This document shows, piece by piece, positions 6,124-13,087 of a stretch of 37,049 nt of DNA. A model generated the notes under the pieces. The model was given only the letters and a program-made list of their open reading frames with translations. It had not been told where the DNA came from and ran no database searches. Within the stretch, counting starts at the first letter, position 1. Every line of letters starts with the position of its first letter. Source of the DNA: a bacterium. Its GTDB lineage: Bacteria; CAIJMQ01. Location: NCBI GenBank assembly GCA_023135785.1, contig JAGLSL010000038.1:1-37049 (forward strand). Reading direction: 5' to 3'. A program made the position numbers and the translations under genes.

Positions 6124-7952
6124 GAAAACCTTGGTCAATATCAACAACTGTTAGAAACCCCGATAGATTACGGGACTTCTTGCTCGTTTTGAAAGAGTTA
6201 GAGAGACAACCGTTTAATTTGGAAAATCAAATTGAATATCAAATTCTTCTCATTCAAAATAAGATATACAAACCGACTGATTTAACTAAAGAGCAAAAAG
6301 AGTATTTTGATGATCTTGAAAAAGAAATGCCATCTTCTCTAGCAAAAGAAATTTTTAATGCACAAAATTATAAAGACCCTGCAATGCGTGGCCGAAACTC
6401 TGTTGCACCACTTAATAAAATGGGATTATGTATTGCAAAAAATTCGGCTGAAGGCGTGAAAATAACCCCGCTTGGCGAATATTTCCTTTCCGAGGAGTAT
6501 GATTTAGGTAAATTATTCTTTATCCATTTTTTGAAATGGCAACTTCCCAATCCAGCAAGTAGGACATTTTCTAAAAGAGATGGATTCTCTATCAAACCTT
6601 TTATTGGGACTTTACATCTTATTAACGAAGTAAATAAAATATGGGGCAAACTTGGGAGGGATCCAATCGGAATAAACAAGGATGAATTTTCTCTTTTTGC
6701 TTTAACACTTATTGATTATAAGAGCATCAAAAAACAAGCGGAAAAATTGATTGAATATCGCACTGGACTACGTTCACAGAAAGATGACAAGAGTAGAAAA
6801 CACTTCAAAGAACAATTTAGGAAAAACTTTGCCATGGCATTTTTAGGAACAGAAAAAACTGACGAAATTACAAAGCTACTCAACAACCTTAAGGATTATG
6901 GCGACAATGCAATTCGATATTTTAGATTGACCAGATACTTACATATTCGAGGTGGTGGATTTTATGTTGATCTGGAGCCAAGAAGGTCTATTGAAATTGA
7001 TAATCTGCTATCAACCGATAATGCTTCTCCTTTAGTATTTGAAAATGCCGATGCATATATAGAATATCTTGCCGATATTGAGCAACCTGTTTTGCCGTGG
7101 GAGACAAAATCTGAATTAGTAAAAATTGCAGAAAAGCTAACCCAAGATGCAAAGAATTACGTAGCGGCTTTGATATCAAAAGCGATAAGCGTTTCTGTCT
7201 TTAATTTTCAAGGGGTAAAATCTTTGAATACAGAACAGCTAAAGCAATATATTGAAGATTTACGATTTTATCGTAGAAAACTGCAAGAAGTGGAAACTCG
7301 TTTTGAGTCCCAAGATGTATCGAAAATCAAGGAATACATCAACGCACTCCAAACTATTCATAAATCAAGCAAAAAAAAGAGCATTGAACTTGAAAGACTC
7401 TCAACGCTTGCACTCAATGCTCTCAACGATGCATTAGAGATAAAACCAAACTATCCGGTGGGTGATGATAATGAACCAACTTTTACTGCACCCGCTAATA
7501 AACCAGACATAGAATGCTTCTACGAAAAGTTTAATTCGGTATGTGAAGTTACAATGCTTACAAATCGTTCGCAATGGTATAACGAAGGCCAGCCAGTCAT
7601 GCGCCATGTGAGAGATTTCGAGAATTTCCACACCGACAAAGCAACTTATTGCCTATTTATCGCTCCGCGGCTACATCAAGATACAGTAGAGACGTTCTGG
7701 ATGGCAATTAAATATGGGTACAAAGGAGCAACACAAAGAATCGTTCCTCTTTCCATTGCGCAATTTATTAGATTGCTCGAAATTCTCCTGGAAGTCCGAA
7801 AGAAAGGGAATCAATTTACACATGATGAATTATTAAATCTTTACAAGCAAGTTTTGGGGCTTACGAATCATGTAACACATTCTGAGGAGTGGATTGAGCG
7901 AATACCGGAGACAATCACTGCTTGGCAAAAATCTGTTTTAGCAAAGCAATAA
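6120..7952 (+). CDS. AlwI-family type IIS restriction endonuclease
   Basis: A 610-residue protein matching the AlwI/MlyI/PleI/BstNBI restriction family. The N-terminus KPWSISTTVRNPDRLRDFL is characteristic. The C-terminal catalytic region has PDIECFYEKFNSVCEVTML (Asp463, Glu476), the family's variant of PD-(D/E)XK in which the usual lysine position is not K, followed by the conserved EGQPVMRHV. Known members bind short asymmetric sites (GGATC, GAGTC) and cut a few bases away. The ATG at 6120 overlaps the previous stop (ATGA) and is preferred to an in-frame TTG at 6099. Two methyltransferases flank it, as expected for an asymmetric site needing one enzyme per strand. The actual specificity cannot be read from sequence. 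Confidence 0.85.
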   Translation: MRKPWSISTTVRNPDRLRDFLLVLKELERQPFNLENQIEYQILLIQNKIYKPTDLTKEQKEYFDDLEKEMPSSLAKEIFNAQNYKDPAMRGRNSVAPLNKMGLCIAKNSAEGVKITPLGEYFLSEEYDLGKLFFIHFLKWQLPNPASRTFSKRDGFSIKPFIGTLHLINEVNKIWGKLGRDPIGINKDEFSLFALTLIDYKSIKKQAEKLIEYRTGLRSQKDDKSRKHFKEQFRKNFAMAFLGTEKTDEITKLLNNLKDYGDNAIRYFRLTRYLHIRGGGFYVDLEPRRSIEIDNLLSTDNASPLVFENADAYIEYLADIEQPVLPWETKSELVKIAEKLTQDAKNYVAALISKAISVSVFNFQGVKSLNTEQLKQYIEDLRFYRRKLQEVETRFESQDVSKIKEYINALQTIHKSSKKKSIELERLSTLALNALNDALEIKPNYPVGDDNEPTFTAPANKPDIECFYEKFNSVCEVTMLTNRSQWYNEGQPVMRHVRDFENFHTDKATYCLFIAPRLHQDTVETFWMAIKYGYKGATQRIVPLSIAQFIRLLEILLEVRKKGNQFTHDELLNLYKQVLGLTNHVTHSEEWIERIPETITAWQKSVLAKQ

Positions 7953-7954
7953 TT

Positions 7955-8770
7955 ATGAAATTGGATACTATTTACCAAGGCGATTGCATAAAAGTTTTGA
8001 ATGAAAAAATTGATAAAAAATCAGTTGATTTGATTTTTGCCGACCCCCCCTACAATCTTTCCGGCAATGGACTCAAATGGGAGGGCAATAAAACTGGTGG
8101 TGATTGGTATATGGTAAATGAAGAATGGGACAAGATGACTGCTCCAGAGTATATACAATTTACAAAAAAGTGGATTGGAGCTTGCTTCAAGGTATTAAAA
8201 AACAACGGCTCAATTTACATTTCTTGCACCTATCACAATATTGCTGAGGTAATGATTGTTCTTAAACAACTCGACTTCAAAATCAACAATGTTATTGTTT
8301 GGCAAAAGACAAATGCGATGCCCAACATGACCAAAAGGGTTTTTACTCACTCAACAGAATTTGTTGTATGGGCTGTGAAAGGCAAAAAATGGGTATTTAA
8401 CTACCAAGAGCTTAAAAAAATAAATCCTGAGAAGCAAAAAGATAATTCTCCAAAGCAAATGAGAGATGTTTGGTCTCTACCTCTTGTGCAAGGCAAAGAG
8501 AGATTGCATGGAAAAGATGGTCGCGCCCTACATCCAACCCAAAAGCCAGAAGAAATGCTAAAAAGGATAATTATTGCCTCATCAAACAAGGGTGATTTAA
8601 TTCTTGATCCTTTTTTAGGAAGTGGCACAACGGCGGTGATTGCTGAAAAACTTAGCAGAAACTGGATAGGAATTGAAAAGAATAAAAAGTATATTGAAGC
8701 GGCAAAAAAAAGAATTCACAATGAAAAAAAGAAAAAATTGAAAAAGAAAGTATTAAGAGATGATAGTTAA
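7955..8770 (+). CDS. Beta-class DNA methyltransferase
   Basis: A 271-residue methyltransferase in the beta arrangement: catalytic motif IV ADPPYN (DPPY 30-33) near the N-terminus, and the S-adenosylmethionine motif DPFLGSGTT (from Asp218) near the C-terminus, followed by AEKLSRNWIGIEKNKKYIEAA. DPPY favours N6-adenine, though N4-cytosine enzymes of this class exist. The ATG is at 7955, 2 nt after the endonuclease stop; an upstream in-frame TTG lies inside that gene and is less likely. It is the second methyltransferase of the operon and probably modifies the opposite strand of the type IIS site. The C-terminus is very lysine-rich. Confidence 0.87.
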   Translation: MKLDTIYQGDCIKVLNEKIDKKSVDLIFADPPYNLSGNGLKWEGNKTGGDWYMVNEEWDKMTAPEYIQFTKKWIGACFKVLKNNGSIYISCTYHNIAEVMIVLKQLDFKINNVIVWQKTNAMPNMTKRVFTHSTEFVVWAVKGKKWVFNYQELKKINPEKQKDNSPKQMRDVWSLPLVQGKERLHGKDGRALHPTQKPEEMLKRIIIASSNKGDLILDPFLGSGTTAVIAEKLSRNWIGIEKNKKYIEAAKKRIHNEKKKKLKKKVLRDDS

Positions 8771-8796
8771 AAATCAAAATCTGGAGGGGATAGGTT

Positions 8797-8919
8797 ATGG
8801 ATTCTAAAAAACCAGACACTTTATTCTTCAAATTATGTTATAGACAGTATGAATTTGAAATGGAAGAGACTAATCAGATATACCAGCGGTTCAGTTTTGC
8901 AATAGAAAGGGTCAAATAG
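8797..8919 (+). CDS. Small ORF after the restriction operon
   Basis: A 40-codon frame, MDSKKPDTLFFKLCYRQYEF onward, with a strong GGAGGGG Shine-Dalgarno at 8783-8789, 27 nt after the methyltransferase stop. No family is recognised. Its last six codons fall inside the first copy of a 17-bp repeat (8901-8917), so the gene may have been cut short by a repeat and the C-terminus may not be original. It could be a small controller or remnant protein of the restriction system, or chance. Confidence 0.35.
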   Translation: MDSKKPDTLFFKLCYRQYEFEMEETNQIYQRFSFAIERVK

Positions 8920-8927
8920 AAAGAAAT

Positions 8928-8951
8928 AGAAAGGGTCAAATCTTGACATTT
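8928..8951. repeat. 24-bp direct repeat, left copy
   Basis: A perfect 24-bp direct repeat (starts AGAAAGGGTCAAATC, ends GACATTT) with a second copy at 9886-9909; similarity continues a further ~12 bp with mismatches. A 17-bp part also forms a local tandem (8901-8917 and 8925-8941). The pair brackets the DUF559 nuclease gene. Confidence 0.8.
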
Positions 8952-9000
8952 GACATAATGAAAATTAGGGTCAGGTCTTGCATTAACACAAAACTAAATA

Positions 9001-9744
9001 ATGCCTAAAAAACCGGCGTTGGTTGGGATTGTTCCCAGAAAAGAACTTTGGCCTAAAATTCAAAAAGAAGGTTGGTATCATATCCCTGTTAAATCTGCGC
9101 CCAAGAATGCCGATGTAATAGAGTATCTGGCTTTTTATTTTCCAAAAGTTTTCGGGGATGAGTATCAGTATAGAGTAATTTATTACGCAAAAGTTTTAGG
9201 ATGCGAGACAACTAAAAGAATTAACCTTTTCCCCGATGAACCCGCCCATCCAAAGGCAATGAATGATTATTTTAAGTTCTCTTTGGCCGAAATAGAAAAA
9301 TTGCCAAAACCAATCCCAAGCAAAACGTGGAGAAGAATTATTCATATACCCACGAGTTTGGAAAAGTTATTGACTGCGGAAGAAATTAATGATTTGTGGG
9401 ATAGCAGCCCTTTGGAAGAGAAAATGTATTTGGAAATGAAAAAGCGAGATATAGAAGCGCAAAGGCAGTTTTATGTTAAAGTTGGCAGGCAGTTTTATTG
9501 TTTGGATTTTGGCGTGTTTTGTCGTGAAGGGAATATTGATATTGAATGTGATGGTGAGAAATATCATATTTTACCCGAAGCAATGACTAAAGATAGACAA
9601 CGGAATAATCAATTAACCAGTTGCGGATGGAGTGTGTTGAGATTTTTGGGCAAAGAAATTAATGGCGATATTGGGGGCTGTTTTACGACAATAGAAAAAA
9701 CCATAAATAATTTGGGCGGTTTCAAAATTAGGGACCCAAATTAG
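9001..9744 (+). CDS. DUF559/Vsr-like PD-(D/E)XK nuclease-domain protein
   Basis: A 247-residue protein. The C-terminal third matches the DUF559/Vsr-like endonuclease fold: GNIDIECDGEKYH (near residues 178-190) gives the acidic residues, then KDRQRNNQLTSCGWSVLRFLGKEI, where the lysine/arginine helix and the GWxVLRF strand are diagnostic. The N-terminal ~120 residues are not recognised and may read the substrate. No Shine-Dalgarno is evident before the ATG. The last codons (KIRDPN) are encoded by a repeated word (AAATTAGGGAC at 9724 and 9737), so the C-terminus merges into repeat DNA. The gene lies between 24-bp direct repeats just after the restriction operon, suggesting a mobile defence or repair cassette. 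Confidence 0.75.
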   Translation: MPKKPALVGIVPRKELWPKIQKEGWYHIPVKSAPKNADVIEYLAFYFPKVFGDEYQYRVIYYAKVLGCETTKRINLFPDEPAHPKAMNDYFKFSLAEIEKLPKPIPSKTWRRIIHIPTSLEKLLTAEEINDLWDSSPLEEKMYLEMKKRDIEAQRQFYVKVGRQFYCLDFGVFCREGNIDIECDGEKYHILPEAMTKDRQRNNQLTSCGWSVLRFLGKEINGDIGGCFTTIEKTINNLGGFKIRDPN

Positions 9745-9799
9745 GGACAGCGCCCATTAAAAAATACGACGGATGCGAAATAGAAGGACAGATTGAATT

Positions 9800-9850
9800 G
9801 GATTCCCGCCCACCACTAAAGATTGGCAGGTAAACTTTCGCGAGAATGAC
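9800..9850. repeat. 51-nt palindromic repeat, inverted copy
   Basis: Reverse-complement copy of 2103-2153, with arms GATTCCCGCC and GGCAGG. It lies in the 9745-9991 gap, which otherwise holds the direct repeat at 9886-9909 and a CCCTGAA/TTCAGGG hairpin around 9955-9978. Confidence 0.7.
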
Positions 9851-9885
9851 AAAAGGGGAGTTTACCCCTGCAAAAAGAAAGAGCA

Positions 9886-9909
9886 AGAAAGGGTCAAATC
9901 TTGACATTT
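9886..9909. repeat. 24-bp direct repeat, right copy
   Basis: Perfect copy of 8928-8951 in the same orientation. The distance between the two copies is 958 bp and contains only the DUF559 nuclease gene and short repeats. Confidence 0.8.
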
Positions 9910-9991
9910 TACATTAGTGAAATATGACTGAAGAATCACAAACAAGTAGAGTTACCCTGAACCACGTAGGATTCAGGGCACTACGTGAACA

Positions 9992-10546
9992 ATGAAAAAA
10001 ATTGTCGATCCCAACAAAATTAAAATTGGTGATATTATTTTAGTTGCCGGTGGCACAAGGGCAACAATAAATATTCAAAAGAAGCTCGGTTATGGCGAGA
10101 GCAGTAAATGGACGCATGTTGCCGGAAGTATCGGTGGGTATGATTTGGTCGAAGGATGGATTCCCCAATCTGTAGTGAGCAATCTGCAGGAAAAGTATGT
10201 TGACAGAGGAATAGAAATAAAGGTGATGAGAAGGAAATTCGGGAGCAATTACGACAGAATAAAAGTTGCGCTGTGGTGGGCAGCTATGAACAATATCCCA
10301 TATGATTACCTTCAGCTTTTGCGTTTTCCTATTATTGCGGGTTATTTAGGCAGAGCGTTTTTATTTTTGAGAAATCTTTTCAACAGCAAAAAACGTTTGA
10401 TCTGTTCTGAACTCGTAACGAACGGGTTTTATAAGCAAGGTTATAATTTGTTTAACAAACGTTCCGAAGATATCCTCCCTGCCGATTTTGATGATGCAAA
10501 ATTATTTAATGAAGTAAGTGATATCTGGCTAAATACTAGACGTTAG
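9992..10546 (+). CDS. YiiX-like permuted papain-fold (NlpC/P60 superfamily) protein
   Basis: A 184-residue protein of the YiiX/YebB-like permuted NlpC/P60 family. It begins KIGDIILVAGGT, a family hallmark, followed by WTHVAG with the catalytic histidine (His42) and RLICSELVTNGFY with the catalytic cysteine (Cys138). Such enzymes act as amidases or peptidases on peptides or lipids; the substrate here is unknown. No signal peptide is visible, so it is probably cytosolic. A hydrophobic stretch (residues 109-130) precedes the cysteine. The final codons (NTRR, stop) are read from a TAGACGTTAGAC microrepeat that also brackets the next gene. Confidence 0.75.
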   Translation: MKKIVDPNKIKIGDIILVAGGTRATINIQKKLGYGESSKWTHVAGSIGGYDLVEGWIPQSVVSNLQEKYVDRGIEIKVMRRKFGSNYDRIKVALWWAAMNNIPYDYLQLLRFPIIAGYLGRAFLFLRNLFNSKKRLICSELVTNGFYKQGYNLFNKRSEDILPADFDDAKLFNEVSDIWLNTRR

Positions 10547-10576
10547 ACAATAGACATTAGACTCAATCCAAAATAA

Positions 10577-11638
10577 ATGGCAAAAGAAAAACTGCGCTAT
10601 GAGGTGGATCCGTATAATCGGTTGGTTGTTGAGGAAACCGGTAGAAAACTTCCGTTGTCTCGTTTCCGCAGGGTATTGGACGGAAAGTTCAAAACAGGTC
10701 CAAATGGGACCCTGATTTACCATATCAAAGCTCCGATGTATGGGCTTGATACAAAGAGCAAGGCGCCGCATCAGGTAAAGCTAAGAGGTAAATGGTCTTT
10801 AAATAAAAATCATGACTTAGTGCTTACGTTGGATAACTGGCGCAGGCAGACGATGGGGGATGAGATTACTTTAAAGGGTGAGATAGTATCTGTTTCTTCA
10901 AGTTCCCTCTCTTTTGCAGTAACGACAAGGTCCGAGGAAAATCTTGATACAAGAAATATTCTAAAACTGCAAGGCAGGTGGCAGGCGGATAAGCATAATC
11001 GCCTAACCTTCAGGGTAAAGAAGGGTGAAGGCAGGCACGATACCCTAACCTTTGACGGCATCTGGGAAATTGATAAGAAGCACAGGATAGTTTATAAATA
11101 TGAGAAAGCCCAGCTGATACGCAAAAAAACACTTAAAGAAACCCTCATTTTCAAAGGTTCTTTTGATATCACCAAGCGAAACAAGTTGTCCTATGAACTA
11201 AGCCCGAAAGGGAAATCGGTTTTTGATTTCCGGACCGGCTTGGGGTTTCTGCACGAAAAGTATATAAAATACGAAATCGGCATAGGGGGCTCTAACAGAA
11301 GGAAGCCGTTTAAAAGGACTTTAGTCCTTTACGGCAAATGGAAGATAAAGCGAAATGTTGGACTGTTGTTCGAAATTAAGTACGAAAAGCCCGCCACTTC
11401 TGCCACTTCCGCCATTAAAAACTGGCGAGGCAGGCCCAAGGTTATTAAGTTTGGGGCCGATGCCAGACTTACCAAAAAAGATGAGATCAAATTCAGGATT
11501 AAAAATGAGATGGGCAAAAATTTAGGTCTTGAGCTTAAATTATCAAGAAAATTACTTCGGGGCGATGGCAAAGCTTTCATCAAGCTTCTTAAGGATAAAA
11601 AAGAAGCCGCAATATATGTAGGCGCCGGGTTGAGATGA
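10577..11638 (+). CDS. Beta-repeat protein of unknown function
   Basis: A 353-residue protein not recognised as a characterised family. It consists of about ten divergent units of roughly 30-34 residues with the pattern hydrophobic-x-hydrophobic-x-G-x-W-x-hydrophobic-D-K-x-x-x-hydrophobic-x-hydrophobic. Clear examples are LRGKWSLNKNHDLVLTL (69-85), LQGRWQADKHNRLTFRV (131-147), FDGIWEIDKKHRIVYKY (159-175), FKGSFDITKRNKLSYEL (192-208) and LYGKWKIKRNVGLLFEI (251-267). Alternating polar and apolar residues suggest an all-beta sheet, barrel or solenoid. There is no signal peptide and it is rich in lysine, so it is probably cytoplasmic. Residues 271-287 contain an extra, repeat-derived segment. It is flanked on both sides by the same short TAGACATTAGACT repeat. 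Confidence 0.7.
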   Translation: MAKEKLRYEVDPYNRLVVEETGRKLPLSRFRRVLDGKFKTGPNGTLIYHIKAPMYGLDTKSKAPHQVKLRGKWSLNKNHDLVLTLDNWRRQTMGDEITLKGEIVSVSSSSLSFAVTTRSEENLDTRNILKLQGRWQADKHNRLTFRVKKGEGRHDTLTFDGIWEIDKKHRIVYKYEKAQLIRKKTLKETLIFKGSFDITKRNKLSYELSPKGKSVFDFRTGLGFLHEKYIKYEIGIGGSNRRKPFKRTLVLYGKWKIKRNVGLLFEIKYEKPATSATSAIKNWRGRPKVIKFGADARLTKKDEIKFRIKNEMGKNLGLELKLSRKLLRGDGKAFIKLLKDKKEAAIYVGAGLR

Positions 11639-11716
11639 TGAGAAATGGTAAATGGACTTTAGACATTAGACTATAGACGTTAGGATAGATTCTAGATGCT
11701 AAGTACTGGATACGAT

Positions 11717-11751
11717 CCCCCCTTGATTTCCTTGAAATCAAAGCAGGGGGG
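11717..11751. repeat. G/C-tract hairpin
   Basis: CCCCCC (11717-11722) and GGGGGG (11746-11751) enclose TTGATTTC/GAAATCAA arms. It is the first of several hairpins in the 11639-11886 gap; no T-tract follows. Confidence 0.6.
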
Positions 11752-11784
11752 ACTTCGTACTCCAACGGGAGTACTACGGGGGGG
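11744..11784. repeat. 41-nt repeat with ACTCC/GGAGT hairpin, copy 1
   Basis: Runs from CAGGGGGGACT through CGTACTCC and GGGAGTACTACGGG. A second copy of equal length lies at 16091-16131 upstream of the DUF502 gene. Confidence 0.7.
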
Positions 11785-11790
11785 GGCTCC

Positions 11791-11819
11791 GCACTCTTCT
11801 GATTAAATCAGAAGAGTGC
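11791..11819. repeat. 29-nt perfect palindrome
   Basis: GCACTCTTCTGATT (11791-11804) and AATCAGAAGAGTGC (11806-11819) are perfect inverted arms around a single base. It lies 68 bp before the dehydrogenase gene at 11887. It could be an operator or part of the intergenic repeat family; no second copy is seen in the window. Confidence 0.7.
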
Positions 11820-11886
11820 TTCGGGGCTTGACTGAAAAGGATTTATTCTTCATAATACCGACCTTAAACTAAAAGGGGGAGCAAAA

Positions 11887-12942
11887 ATGGCTAAATATAA
11901 AATTGCGGTTATTCCCGGTGACGGAACGGGGACAGAGGTGGTAAATGAAGGTCTGAAGGTGCTTGAAGCAACCGGTAAAAAGTTTGGTTTTGAGTATGAA
12001 ACAAAAACTTTTGATTTTGGCGGTGAAAGATATTTAAAGACAGGCAAGACTCTGGATAAAGAAGATATAGAGGAATTAAGGCAATATTCGGCAATTTATC
12101 TGGGCGCGATAGGTCATCCCGATGTAAAACCGGGCATATTGGAAACGGGTATTTTATTGAATTTAAGATTTTCGCTTGACCAATATATAAATCTGCGTCC
12201 GATAAAACTTTATAATGAGGCGTTTTGTCCACTAAAGGATAAGAAGCCAGAAGATATTGATTTTGTTGTTGTTAGGGAAAATTCAGAGGGGCTTTATAAG
12301 AGCATGGGTGAGTTCCAGAATAAAGGAACTAAGGATGAAGTGGCGACTCAGATTTCCTATAACACGAGAAAAGGTGTAGAGCGCTGTATCCGTTACGCTT
12401 TTGAGGTGACTAAAAAACGGAATAAAGGCAAAAAACTGACTCTTTGCGGGAAGACAAATGTTTTAACTTTCGCCTGGGATCTATGGCAGAGAACTTTCAA
12501 CGAGGTGGCAAAAGAATATCCTGATATTAAAACCGATTATGCTCACGTTGACGCGACAACTATGTGGTTTGTTAAAAATCCCGAATGGTTTGATGTTATC
12601 GTTACGGATAATATGTTCGGCGATATCATAACCGATTTGGGCGCGATGATTCAGGGCGGGATGGGAATTGCCGCAGGCGGAAACATCAATCCCGAAGGCG
12701 TTTCTATGTTTGAGCCAATCGGCGGAAGCGCTCCGAAATATACGGGTCAAAATGTTATTAACCCGTTAGCCGCAATTTGCGCAGGCGCTATGATGTTGGA
12801 AACTTTGGGCGAAGCGGAAGCGGCAAAAGCGATTGAGAACGCGGTAATAGATATCGTCCGCAAAGAATTGAAATCATTAGGCGCGGGTAAAATGGGATAT
12901 ACTACATCGCAGGTAGGCGATTTAGTGGTGGCGCGGATATAA
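11887..12942 (+). CDS. leuB: Isopropylmalate/isocitrate dehydrogenase family enzyme
   Basis: A 351-residue NAD(P)-dependent beta-decarboxylating dehydrogenase. Landmarks are [10 protein letters not shown], the substrate arm [14 protein letters not shown], the [10 protein letters not shown] loop, GKTNVL with the catalytic lysine, the metal-binding [13 protein letters not shown], and the nucleotide-site [15 protein letters not shown]. The family includes 3-isopropylmalate (leucine), isocitrate and tartrate dehydrogenases. The [14 protein letters not shown] substrate loop fits isopropylmalate dehydrogenase or a broad-specificity relative; the RENSEGLY and HPD-type features do not decide. No other leucine genes are adjacent, so the symbol is tentative. 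It has a strong GGGGGAG ribosome binding site. Confidence 0.8.
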   Translation: MAKYKIAVIPGDGTGTEVVNEGLKVLEATGKKFGFEYETKTFDFGGERYLKTGKTLDKEDIEELRQYSAIYLGAIGHPDVKPGILETGILLNLRFSLDQYINLRPIKLYNEAFCPLKDKKPEDIDFVVVRENSEGLYKSMGEFQNKGTKDEVATQISYNTRKGVERCIRYAFEVTKKRNKGKKLTLCGKTNVLTFAWDLWQRTFNEVAKEYPDIKTDYAHVDATTMWFVKNPEWFDVIVTDNMFGDIITDLGAMIQGGMGIAAGGNINPEGVSMFEPIGGSAPKYTGQNVINPLAAICAGAMMLETLGEAEAAKAIENAVIDIVRKELKSLGAGKMGYTTSQVGDLVVARI

Positions 12943-12955
12943 ATAAACGAGGGAC

Positions 12956-13012
12956 AGTACATAGTATTTGGTATTTAGTCTTTTATATAGTACATACCAT
13001 ATACTATGTACT
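12956..13012. repeat. AT-rich inverted repeat after the dehydrogenase
   Basis: AGTACATAGTAT (12956-12967) and ATACTATGTACT (13001-13012) are perfect inverted arms with a 33-nt loop holding further short inverted words. It could act as a weak terminator or processing hairpin after the dehydrogenase, but has no T-tract. Confidence 0.5.
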
Positions 13013-13047
13013 ATATACCAGAAACCATAAACCATACACTTACACAG

Positions 13048-13076
13048 TTGACTTCTCTCTGTCTGTTCTTTAATAT
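13048..13076 (+). promoter_or_regulatory. Predicted promoter of the phoH-pgpH-ybeY operon
   Basis: TTGACT (13048-13053), 17-bp spacer, TAATAT (13071-13076). The predicted start at about 13083 lies about 5 nt before the phoH ATG, so the message would be nearly leaderless; no Shine-Dalgarno is visible. Confidence 0.5.
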
Positions 13077-13087
13077 CTTATTAACAG

